From: Campylobacter troglodytis
Lineage (GTDB): Bacteria; Campylobacterota; Campylobacteria; Campylobacterales; Campylobacteraceae
DNA length: 42,923 bases
Direction: 5' to 3'
Assembly (NCBI RefSeq): GCF_006864425.1
Contig: NZ_QHLI01000022.1
Coordinates: 1 to 42,923, forward strand
The notes beneath the pieces were generated by a model, which saw only the letters and a program-made list of their open reading frames with translations, was not told where the DNA came from and searched no databases. Shown one piece after another: positions 7,879 to 15,367 of the stretch (position 1 is the first letter of the stretch; each line of letters opens with the position of its first letter). Position numbers and translations under genes: made by a program.

Positions 7879-7901
7879 AAATTCGCATTCTATGCGAATT
7901 T
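7879..7901. terminator. AAATTCGCAT hairpin before rfbA
   Basis: Perfect 10-bp stem AAATTCGCAT/ATGCGAATTT with a TCT loop. It lies between the glycosyltransferase gene and rfbA, so it may end the glycosyltransferase transcript. It has the same design as the 4696-4720 hairpin, which also lies right of its nested element, so the two spacers share the order nested hairpin, then RAATTY hairpin. Confidence 0.5.
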
Positions 7902-7903
7902 CC

Positions 7904-7942
7904 ATAATCTGTTTTCTGTAATCTGTATTCTGTAATCTATAT
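7904..7942. repeat. 14-bp tandem repeat, about 2.8 copies
   Basis: The units ATAATCTGTTT, TCTGTAATCTGTAT and TCTGTAATCTATAT follow one another without spacers. The array is too short to assign a role. It lies between the glycosyltransferase gene and rfbA; no gene is seen from 7691 to 8013. Confidence 0.65.
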
Positions 7943-8013
7943 CGCCTTATCATCTTTTGTTTAAAAACTTGCAATTTTATATCTTTTCATAAGCAAAAAT
8001 CACCTTTTGTCCT

Positions 8014-8865
8014 TTAAAACATTCTATGTGTTTTTACCGTGTATATTGGCAAACGAGAGAAAAGTAAAATTGTTTTTTTGTCAAAATGCTCTATAATTTT
8101 TATCAAAGAAATGCCTAAAATTCTTATCCTTGTAATCTTTTTTGTGTGCTGTTTGGCTAGCTCAAAAAGCTCACTGTGGTTTGTTTGATTATATTTTATT
8201 AACGCTAACCACACAGCTTGAAGTGTATGTAGGCTTCTTGCTGTGGTATTTTCGCTATCTCTATAAAAAATGAGTATATCCTCTAAATTCGCAAATTTGG
8301 TGTAAGAAATCAAATCAAGCCAAAGCTTTGAGTCCTCGCCCGGACTGTAAAGCTCGTTATAGCGAACATTTGTTGAGCGTAACACACTTGAACGAAGCAT
8401 TGTGGTGGGATGAAACATTCCCATCACAAACATAAGCTGTAAGCGAATTTGTCTATCGTTTGTAGGAAAACTCACGGTCTTGCCATTTGAAAGCAATCTT
8501 GCAAAAGCTCCCACAACCCCCACATCCTCATTAGCCTCTAAAAATGCCACCTGCTTTTCAAAGCGCTCTTTTACGCTTATATCATCGTGGTCTATAACGG
8601 CTAAAAACTCGCCTTGCGCTAACTCAACAAGCTTGTTGCGAGAGGGCGAAATGCCTAAATTTCTTTCGTTTTTGAAGTATTTGATTCTTTTATCTTTTTT
8701 TGCATACTCTAAAATGAAGCTTTCAAGCTCTAAATTTTGGGGTGAATCATTTAAAATTAAAAACTCAAAGTCCTCAAAACTTTGATTTAAAACACTTTCA
8801 ATGGTGTCTTTTAAATAGGCTAGATTGCTGTTATACACAGGCATTAGTGCTGAAACCTTTGGCAT
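8014..8865 (-). CDS. Family 2 glycosyltransferase
   Basis: Predicted GT-A fold glycosyltransferase of 283 residues. The N-terminus MPKVSALMPVYNS is the nucleotide-binding strand typical of GT2. LNQSFEDFEFLILND follows, and the metal-binding D92-H-D-D95 lies in LAVIDHDD. The W-L-D-L segment near residue 190 fits the acceptor-proximal region. AAAGGGA lies upstream of the ATG. It is transcribed in the same direction as the rml genes directly downstream, so transfer of rhamnose or of a neighbouring sugar in an LOS or capsule unit is plausible, but the substrate cannot be read from the sequence. Confidence 0.88.
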   Translation of the reverse strand: MPKVSALMPVYNSNLAYLKDTIESVLNQSFEDFEFLILNDSPQNLELESFILEYAKKDKRIKYFKNERNLGISPSRNKLVELAQGEFLAVIDHDDISVKERFEKQVAFLEANEDVGVVGAFARLLSNGKTVSFPTNDRQIRLQLMFVMGMFHPTTMLRSSVLRSTNVRYNELYSPGEDSKLWLDLISYTKFANLEDILIFYRDSENTTARSLHTLQAVWLALIKYNQTNHSELFELAKQHTKKITRIRILGISLIKIIEHFDKKTILLFSRLPIYTVKTHRMF

Positions 8866-8904
8866 TTGTATCCCTTTAAAAGACTAAATTATAGCAAAAT
8901 ATTT

Positions 8905-8926
8905 CACAGTTTCATTTCTAACTGTG
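8905..8926. terminator. Small hairpin between tRNA and glycosyltransferase gene
   Basis: Perfect 7-bp stem CACAGTT/AACTGTG with an 8-base loop, 40 bases before the glycosyltransferase start. It may end the tRNA transcript. The T-run is weak on the minus strand. Confidence 0.35.
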
Positions 8927-9110
8927 CTTATTTATTGCCTTTAACTTTGCGTTAAAAGCCTTGCTTAAATTTAAAGGGAAAATGTTTTTAAAATATTGTC
9001 AAGTTGCAAGAAAAAAATAGCAAAAATTCAAGCTAGAAGCTTCATTTAATGCCATATTTGTCAAAAGGGGTAAAGGATTTAAATAAAAGAAGATTGAAGT
9101 TGAATTTAAG

Positions 9111-9188
9111 TGGTGGATTCAGCAGGATTTGAACCTGCGACCAACCGGTTATGAGCCGGTTGCTCTAACCAAGCTGAGCTATGAATCC
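9111..9188 (-). tRNA. tRNA with CAT anticodon (elongator Met or Ile2)
   Basis: The minus strand forms a 78-nt cloverleaf with encoded CCA. Acceptor GGATTCA pairs perfectly with TGAATCC, the D-arm is AGCTCAGCTTGGTTAGAGC, the anticodon stem ACCGG/CCGGT closes CTCATAA, and the T-loop contains GTTCAAATC. The acceptor is fully paired, so it is not initiator tRNA. The TTGGTCGC run after the anticodon stem resembles tRNA-Ile2, whose C34 is changed to lysidine, but a plain elongator tRNA-Met cannot be excluded by eye. Confidence 0.92.
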
Positions 9189-9231
9189 ATTTAAAAATAA
9201 AATTGTAATAAATCTTTCCTTAAATTTAGTT

Positions 9232-10344
9232 TTATTTGTCGGTAAATTTTATGCTTTCTTTCACTGAAAAAAATCTAAAGGTAATTAGATGCTGTAAAAT
9301 TCCAAAAAAGATCATAAAGGTAGCAAAGGAGCTTCCTCCGTGGCTAAAAAAGGGCATAGGTATGCCAACAACAGGTGCAAAGCCTATGGTCATTGAGATA
9401 TTTACAGCTGTATAAATAAAAATAAACAAGGCTACGCAGTTTATGGCAACCCTTGCAAAATAATCATCCTTTAATTTTTGATTTAAGCTTAATAAATGAA
9501 AGATCAAAAGCATATACAAAAAGATCACAAAGGCACCTCCCACAAAGCCAAATCTCTCTATAGTGTAAGCAAAGATGAAATCGCTTGTTGAGATGGGTAA
9601 GAACTTAAAATGCGTTTGAGTGGCTTCTTGGGCTGTTTTGCCCACTAATCCTCCATTTCCAATGGCTATGATGGACTGCTGCACCTGATAGCTTGGCTTT
9701 TCAGCTATGAAATCGTGAATTCTTTGCTTTTGATAAGGCCTTAGTCCATAAGTATAAATCAAAGGAGAGGAAAGTCCTAGAATCAAAAATATACTAAGCC
9801 AAATTTTATAATTTACCCCTATGATAAAAAGCGTGCCAAAGCCAACTATGAAAAGCACTGTTGCTGTGCCTAGATCTGGCTCACTTGCTATTAAAACAAA
9901 GGGCAAGAGTATGTAAAAGCTAAGTTTTAAAAAGTCTTTTAGCCCGTATCCGGTCTTAGGTGGGGGTTTAGAGTAGATGAGATAGGCAAGCATTAGTATA
10001 AAAGAGGGCTTAAAGATCTCGCTAGGTTGCAAGGTAAAGTGAGTAAAGGGCACTTCAAGCCATCTTTTTGCTCCTAATTTCTCAACCCCAAATAAATCCG
10101 TGCTTAAAAGCAAGAGTATATTAACCCAGTAAGCAAAGGGTATAAGCCAGGCTAACCGTCTTAGAGGCAAGATGAAAAACAAAACAAAGGCACCAAAGCC
10201 AACAAGGGTATAAATAAGCTGTTTTTCACCCAAAAAATCGCTCACCTCCCAAACTAAGATCAAAGAAATTAAGATTATAGGAAAAACAAGTATGGGCTGG
10301 ATAAAGTCAAAATGAATGAATACTCTTTTGTCTATACTAAGCAA
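9232..10344 (-). CDS. rodA: Rod-shape peptidoglycan polymerase RodA (MrdB)
   Basis: SEDS-family glycosyltransferase that polymerises glycan strands from lipid II with PBP2 during cell elongation. The protein has 370 residues and about ten membrane segments. Family signatures are KRWLEVPFTHFTLQPSE, PDLGTATVLF with the catalytic-type Asp, the periplasmic loop around YQVQQSIIAIGNGGLVGK, and FSHGGSSF near the C-terminus. The start is TTG at 10344 with AAGGA 5 bases upstream. In C. jejuni the equivalent gene (mrdB) is next to the same RluD-type gene in divergent orientation, as here. Confidence 0.93.
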   Translation of the reverse strand: MLSIDKRVFIHFDFIQPILVFPIILISLILVWEVSDFLGEKQLIYTLVGFGAFVLFFILPLRRLAWLIPFAYWVNILLLLSTDLFGVEKLGAKRWLEVPFTHFTLQPSEIFKPSFILMLAYLIYSKPPPKTGYGLKDFLKLSFYILLPFVLIASEPDLGTATVLFIVGFGTLFIIGVNYKIWLSIFLILGLSSPLIYTYGLRPYQKQRIHDFIAEKPSYQVQQSIIAIGNGGLVGKTAQEATQTHFKFLPISTSDFIFAYTIERFGFVGGAFVIFLYMLLIFHLLSLNQKLKDDYFARVAINCVALFIFIYTAVNISMTIGFAPVVGIPMPFFSHGGSSFATFMIFFGILQHLITFRFFSVKESIKFTDK

Positions 10345-10464
10345 GATAGTCCTTGTAAAAGCTTGATTAACTGTGTTATTATATGCTAAAATGTTAATTT
10401 TACAAAGTGCTTTTATAAAAAACTTGATCCTTCTTGTAAGAGTGAGTGCTGAGTGTTTTAAAGT

Positions 10465-10632
10465 AGTTTCTTTGACAAAGAAAACCTATCTAGTAAGGAG
10501 GAGCTTCTTTGGCAAAGAAAGTTTATCTAACAAAGCATAGTTTCTTTGGCAAATAAACTTAGCTAGTAAGCCTTGCTTTTTTTGGCAAAGAAAGTTTAGC
10601 TATTAAAACCTTGTTTTTTTGGCAAAATTATC
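10465..10632. repeat. 37-bp tandem repeat, about 4.5 copies
   Basis: Units start at 10465, 10502, 10539 and 10576 (lengths 37, 37, 37, 38), with a partial fifth from 10614. Each begins with a near-palindrome of the form TTTCTTTGGCAAAGAAA and continues with a variable tail containing TATCTAA or TAGCTAG. Units are adjacent with no spacers, so this is not CRISPR. The array lies in the 523-base divergent region between rodA and the RluD-type gene and could carry binding sites for either promoter. Nothing else is recognised in 10345-10867. Confidence 0.85.
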
Positions 10633-10867
10633 TTTTTTGATAAAAAGAGAATTTTTGTTTTAGCATTTGCAAGTGGTTGTTTTCTTTTAAGAGCTTAAAA
10701 TGTGGCTTTAAAAAACGAAGTTTTTCTTAAAAAAATGTTTTGCGAGGAATAATTAAAGCCAAGTGAATCACTTTTTAGAGAAGTTTAAAATAAAATTTAT
10801 CGAATAAAATGACAAAATTTTACGCTAAGATTAACAGTTTTAAAAAAGCTTTTACAAAGAGCATAAG

Positions 10868-12703
10868 ATGCAAAAAATTTTAGTAGATCAGTCTTTAAGG
10901 CTTGATCTTTTTTTGGCTAAATACCTAAAAACAACTAGATCTCAAATCACAAGCCTCATTAAAAATGGAGGGGTAAGATGTAATGATCAGCCTTGTTTGA
11001 AGGCCTCATTTAGGGTAAAAATAGGAGATGAGCTAGAAATTATAAAGCTCTTGCCTAAAAGCCTTACTCAAAAATACCCTATAAGCTTTGACATAGAGGT
11101 GCTTTACGAGGATGAGGATCTGCTTGTTTTAAACAAGCCTTCTGGCATTGTGATGCATAGTGCTTCAAGTGTGAAGGAGGCTACGGTTGTGGATTGGCTC
11201 TTAGAAAAGGGCTACGCGCTTTCAAGCCTTGGAGGAGAGCTTAGAGCTGGGCTTGTGCACAGACTTGATAAGGGGACAAGTGGGGCTATCATCATAGCTA
11301 AAAACAACCACACCCACGAGCTTTTAAGCAAACAACTTGCAACTAAGAGCTTGGGTAGATTTTATCTAGCCTTAACCGATCTGCCACTGAAAGATGATAA
11401 GCTTATAAACGAAAAGGCTATCATTCGTTGTCCTAGAAACCGTCTTAAAAAAATGGCTGTTGATGAGATGGTTAAGGGTGCAAGAAAGGCAAAGAGTGCC
11501 TTTATAAATATACCTTGCAAAGAAAGCTTGGGTAAGGATGCAAAAGAAAATTCAAGCCCCTATGTGAGTGGTATGAGTGTAAGTTTAAATTCAAAAACAA
11601 ATTTTAACGAGGGCTTAAATTCAAGTTCTCAAAAACTTTTAAGCAAGGATTTAAATTCAAGCCCTCAAACAAAATTAAGCAAGGATTTTGAGGCTGTGAA
11701 TTTAAATAGCCATTTAAGCAAGGATTTGAATTTAAAACAAGGCTTAAAGGATAGTTTAAAAGAAGCTTTAAATGATGACACAGTTTTAAAAAACGACTTA
11801 AATTCAAAAGAAAATTCAAGCTTAAATTCAAACACAGATTTAGAAAAGAGTTTAAAAGAAAATTCAAGCCCTACTCTAAAACAAAGCTTAAATATTAATC
11901 CTTGCTTAAGCCAAAATTCAAGCAAGGCTTTTATTTTAGAAGAAACTTTGAATTTAAAGGAAAACTCAAGCACAAGGACTGATGATGGTTTAAATTCAAA
12001 AGAACGCTCCAAAGAAGAGCTAGACAAGGCTTTTGTGAAAAATGAGGCTTTGAATTTAAACAAAGACTCACAAAAAAATTCAAACGCCGTGAATTTAAAG
12101 GAAAATTCACAAAAAAATTCAAACAAGGCTTTTGCTGTGAGCGAAGCTGTGAATGTGCAACAAAATTCAAGTAAAGAAGTTGACGAGACTGTAAATTTAA
12201 AGTTAGATTTAAATAAAAAAGTTAATGAAGCTGTGAATTCAAGGCTAAATTCAAACAAAGAATTCAATGAAACTGTGAGTTTAAGATTAAATTCAAGCAA
12301 AGATCTTAACTATACTTTGAATTTAAGGACAAATTCAAGCAAAGAATTCAATGAAACTGTGAGTTTTAAAAAGGGCTCAAAAAAGCACCTAGATAAAAAC
12401 ATAAACCTCATAGCAGCAAAGCTTTTCACAGGTAGGACACATCAAATAAGGGCTCATTTAGAAAGCCTAAACCGCCATATCTTAGGCGATAAGCTTTATG
12501 GCTACAAGGGCAAGGAGTATGAGAGGGTGATGCTTCATTCGTATTTTTTGTATTTTATTCATCCAAGAACGCAAAAGCAAATGCTAATTAAGGCGCCGCT
12601 TTTTGAGGATTTTTGGCAACTTTTAGAGGATTTTGACAAGGAGGAACTTGATGAAAAACTTTCATTTGATTATCTTTTCAACGCTTTTAACACTTTTTCT
12701 TAA
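10868..12703 (+). CDS. RluD-type pseudouridine synthase with giant insert
   Basis: Large-subunit rRNA pseudouridine synthase of the RluA/RluD family; the exact target uridine cannot be read. An S4 RNA-binding domain occupies about residues 1-60, and the catalytic motif GLVHRLDKGTSG has Asp134. The C-terminal family motif FTGRTHQIRAHL lies near residue 520. Between residues about 219 and 509 lies roughly 290 residues of S/N/L/K/E-rich low-complexity sequence that is absent from the family, doubling the usual length of about 300-320. The domain parts on both sides are intact and the frame is open throughout, so the enzyme is probably still made, with a large disordered loop. The gene overlaps flpA. 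Its C. jejuni counterpart (Cj1280c) has the same neighbours. Confidence 0.92.
   Translation: MQKILVDQSLRLDLFLAKYLKTTRSQITSLIKNGGVRCNDQPCLKASFRVKIGDELEIIKLLPKSLTQKYPISFDIEVLYEDEDLLVLNKPSGIVMHSASSVKEATVVDWLLEKGYALSSLGGELRAGLVHRLDKGTSGAIIIAKNNHTHELLSKQLATKSLGRFYLALTDLPLKDDKLINEKAIIRCPRNRLKKMAVDEMVKGARKAKSAFINIPCKESLGKDAKENSSPYVSGMSVSLNSKTNFNEGLNSSSQKLLSKDLNSSPQTKLSKDFEAVNLNSHLSKDLNLKQGLKDSLKEALNDDTVLKNDLNSKENSSLNSNTDLEKSLKENSSPTLKQSLNINPCLSQNSSKAFILEETLNLKENSSTRTDDGLNSKERSKEELDKAFVKNEALNLNKDSQKNSNAVNLKENSQKNSNKAFAVSEAVNVQQNSSKEVDETVNLKLDLNKKVNEAVNSRLNSNKEFNETVSLRLNSSKDLNYTLNLRTNSSKEFNETVSFKKGSKKHLDKNINLIAAKLFTGRTHQIRAHLESLNRHILGDKLYGYKGKEYERVMLHSYFLYFIHPRTQKQMLIKAPLFEDFWQLLEDFDKEELDEKLSFDYLFNAFNTFS
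11522..12394 (+). repeat. RAATTY-rich low-complexity insert in the RluD-type gene
   Basis: About 870 bases built from short variants of TTAAATTCAAGC, GAATTTAAAG and AAGCAAGGATTT. By eye I count about 28 RAATTY hexamers, one per about 31 bases; chance in 70% AT DNA is roughly one per 270. Read in the gene's frame they give NSS, LNS, NLK and ENS peptides. Near the 3' end two longer units repeat, ending in NSSKEFNETVS and NSNKEFNETVS. The reverse strand is open over about 640 bases as a by-product. Confidence 0.85.
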
Positions 12704-13892
12704 TGCTTGTGGGGGTATGGGCAAGCTATCTAATAAGCCCTTGCAAGTAAGTGAAAATTTGCCAAGAATAGAAAACATAAAGCAGCTAAGCGATATGAGC
12801 TCTGTTGCCTTTGAGTGGGATAGAAAGTATAGCGAAAACATAGAGGGCTTTTTTTTGTACAGAAGCACAGAAGATGAGCCTGAGATGAAGCTAATAGCCA
12901 CCATTAAGGACAAGTATCAAACGCATTATGTGGATAAGAATTTAGAACCTGACAGCAAGTATTTTTATATGATGAAAAGCTATGATGAGCTTGGCTATAT
13001 CTCAGAAAATGGGCTTGTGGTTGAGGCTAGAACAGCTAAGAGGATAGCCCCGCTTCCCTTCGTGCAAAGCATACAAGGACTTCCTTATAGGATCAAGCTC
13101 ATTTGGAGACCTCATCCTGATCAAAGGGTTAGTGCTTATGTCATAGAAAGGGCAAATGCTGATGGGGATTTTAAGTTCTTAGCCGAGCTTAAATCTAGAT
13201 TAAATGCCGAGTATATAGACGCTAATTTAAAGCCTAATCAAAATTTTCAATACCGCATCTTTGCTAAGACCTTTGACGGGGTGTATTCAGAAGCAAGTGA
13301 GATCTTAAATGCCACCACAAAGGCTTTACCGCCAACAGTAGAGCAAATTTCAGCTAGCACGGATCTTCCAAAAAGAATAGCATTAAGCTGGGAGGTTCCT
13401 AGCTTTGAGGACTTTGCGTATTTTAAGGTATATGCAAATAGCTCATCTTTTTTGCCCTACTCTGTCATAGCTAAGATCCCAAACAATCACTACGAGGATC
13501 TAATAGATACCCCAAATCAAAGCAGATCCTACAAGGTAACCATAGTAGATAAGGACGGACTTGAAAGCCCTATGCCTAAAAATGCTGTTGTGGGAAGAAC
13601 CCTTGGTGCTCCAAAAGCACCCACTATAATATCAGCCAATCTAAGCTCAAACGGACTTAGGCTTGAGTGGATAAGTAATGATGAAAGAGCGGTTCAATAC
13701 ACCCTTAAAAGATACACAGGAAAATCAGAGCTTATCTTTACAGAACTAAGCGGCACAAGCTTTACTGATACTTCTGTGATCTTTGGGGAAAAATACAGCT
13801 ACGAATTAATAGCCATAGATGAAAACGGCATAGAATCAAAGCCCTCAGCCAAAATAACTCAGATCATATTCACAGAACAAAGCGGCTTTTAA
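12651..13892 (+). CDS. flpA: Fibronectin-binding lipoprotein FlpA
   Basis: Surface-exposed outer-membrane lipoprotein and adhesin; in C. jejuni FlpA (Cj1279c) binds host fibronectin. The start at 12651 has AAGGAGG 6 bases upstream and gives a 413-residue protein with a lipobox LNAC, lipidated Cys20. It is built of fibronectin type III-like domains (about residues 35-127, 130-225, 228-320), with a further similar region to the end. The sequence WRPHPDQRV at 152-160 matches the fibronectin-contact segment described for C. jejuni FlpA, WRPHPDFRV, with Gln in place of Phe. The gene starts 53 bases inside the preceding reading frame, so translation is probably coupled. Confidence 0.93.
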   Translation: MKNFHLIIFSTLLTLFLNACGGMGKLSNKPLQVSENLPRIENIKQLSDMSSVAFEWDRKYSENIEGFFLYRSTEDEPEMKLIATIKDKYQTHYVDKNLEPDSKYFYMMKSYDELGYISENGLVVEARTAKRIAPLPFVQSIQGLPYRIKLIWRPHPDQRVSAYVIERANADGDFKFLAELKSRLNAEYIDANLKPNQNFQYRIFAKTFDGVYSEASEILNATTKALPPTVEQISASTDLPKRIALSWEVPSFEDFAYFKVYANSSSFLPYSVIAKIPNNHYEDLIDTPNQSRSYKVTIVDKDGLESPMPKNAVVGRTLGAPKAPTIISANLSSNGLRLEWISNDERAVQYTLKRYTGKSELIFTELSGTSFTDTSVIFGEKYSYELIAIDENGIESKPSAKITQIIFTEQSGF

Positions 13893-13895
13893 AAT

Positions 13896-15146
13896 ATGCC
13901 AAATTTCAAGTGCAAATACCTAAAAAAGCTAAGTTTGCCCTTTGAAAAAGAGGGGCTTTGCTTTGAGTGGATGGCACAAAATGAAAAAATTTGGCTAATT
14001 TATACAAGCTTTAATCAACAAGGCTTTTTTTTGCAACTTAGCAAAAATGATAAAAACGAGTTTGTAATCCAAGGAGAAAAGCACTCAAAGCCAGAGCAAA
14101 TTGGAGTTTTGCAAAAAGCCTTGCTTGTTTTTAGGGATGAGTTTTGTAAGGAAATTATCAGCGAAGCCTTCGCCCTTAAATCAAACCGCTTAATTACTAA
14201 AAGCTCTATTATACAAAAGGATCTTGAGGGCTTGGAGGATAAATTCAAGGCTTATGATGGGGTGTTTTTAGAGATAGGCTTTGGCTCTGGTAGGCATTTG
14301 CTTTATCAAGCAAGGATAAATCCTAGAATTTTAATGCTTGGGGTTGAAATTTATAATCCGTCCATAGAACAGGTTGCAAAATTAGCAAAAACATTAAACA
14401 ATGTCTTGCTTATAAAAAGCGATGCGAGGCTACTTTTAGCCGTTTTATCTGCTAGAAGCTTAAACAAGATCTTCTTGCATTTTCCCATTCCTTGGCACAA
14501 ACAAGAAGGACGAAGGGTAATAAGCAAGGACTTTGCAAAAAACTGTTTAAGGGTGCTTAAAATTGGAGGTGAGTTTAATCTTAGAACAGATAGCAAGGAT
14601 TATTTAGAACAAGCTTGGGCGCTTTTTTCACAGCTAAACTCAAAACTTAGCCTTTCAAAAAATGAGAATTTAGACATTGTTAGCAAATATGAATCAAGAT
14701 GGAAAAGACAAAATAAAGACATATATGATCTTTTTGTGCTTTGCGAAGAGCTAAATTCTAACGAGGAAGATTCAAATGAAAATTTAAGCCCTCAAACTGA
14801 AAATTCAAACGCTTTAAATAACAGTGAATTTTTAAATGAAGTTTTAAATAAAAACTTAGAAATTTTAAATGAAAATTTAAGCTTTTTGCCTCAAAAACTA
14901 GCCACAATTCAAAAAAAGTTTTGCAATCAGCCTTTTAGGGGGGAGGATTTTTTTTACCGTTTTGAAGCCTTGTATTTTATAGATGAAAAAAATCTACTCT
15001 TAAAGCTTGCTTTTGGAGCCTTTAATAAGCCAGATCATAGCTACTTGCTCTTAGGTAAAAAAAGCAAGTTTTTGTTTAAAAAGCCCTTTTTAACAAAAGA
15101 AAACATAAAGGCACTACAAAGGGTGCAAGAGTTTTTGTGTGATTAA
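13896..15146 (+). CDS. trmB: tRNA (guanine-N7-)-methyltransferase
   Basis: TrmB makes m7G46 in the variable loop of many tRNAs using S-adenosylmethionine. The protein has 416 residues; like other Campylobacter TrmB it carries extra N-terminal (about 1-115) and C-terminal parts around a Rossmann-like core. FLEIGFGSGRHLL at 124-136 is the AdoMet loop, FLHFPIPWHKQEGRR at 193-207 is the family signature, and LRTD follows at 229-232. An Asn/Ser/Glu-rich stretch at about 287-329 (ELNSNEEDSNENLS, ALNNSEFLNEVLN) separates the core from the C-terminal region. It is of the same RAATTY-rich kind as in the RluD-type gene. The gene starts 3 bases after flpA. Confidence 0.92.
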   Translation: MPNFKCKYLKKLSLPFEKEGLCFEWMAQNEKIWLIYTSFNQQGFFLQLSKNDKNEFVIQGEKHSKPEQIGVLQKALLVFRDEFCKEIISEAFALKSNRLITKSSIIQKDLEGLEDKFKAYDGVFLEIGFGSGRHLLYQARINPRILMLGVEIYNPSIEQVAKLAKTLNNVLLIKSDARLLLAVLSARSLNKIFLHFPIPWHKQEGRRVISKDFAKNCLRVLKIGGEFNLRTDSKDYLEQAWALFSQLNSKLSLSKNENLDIVSKYESRWKRQNKDIYDLFVLCEELNSNEEDSNENLSPQTENSNALNNSEFLNEVLNKNLEILNENLSFLPQKLATIQKKFCNQPFRGEDFFYRFEALYFIDEKNLLLKLAFGAFNKPDHSYLLLGKKSKFLFKKPFLTKENIKALQRVQEFLCD

Positions 15147-15367
15147 TATTAAGTTTTTTAAGCTAAAATAAAGAACTTTTTGCAAAAAATGTTGTTAATT
15201 TAGCATATTAAAGCGAAGTGGCTAAAAATTCACACTTTTACTTGAATTTTAAGGCCTATTTTGTGAATTTTTTTCACAAACTGTTAGTTTCTTATGAGAA
15301 GAAGGCTAGCTAAATTCAACACCTTAAAGAAGTTTTTTAAAAAAATCAAGTTAAAACAAGGAAGAAG

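Noticed and set aside
7694-7935. Several plus-strand frames of 60-75 codons upstream of rfbA
   Set aside because: They lie across the nested hairpin element, are mutually overlapping and have no homology by eye.
9111-9188. Initiator tRNA-fMet
   Set aside because: The first acceptor base pair is G-C and fully matched, unlike the C-A mismatch of initiators.
10465-10632. CRISPR array
   Set aside because: Units are contiguous with no unique spacers, and no cas genes are present.
11665-12300. 211-codon open frame on the minus strand inside the RluD-type insert
   Set aside because: By-product of stop-poor repeat words; peptide is only LNS/LEF/SLF low complexity, without a ribosome site or family.
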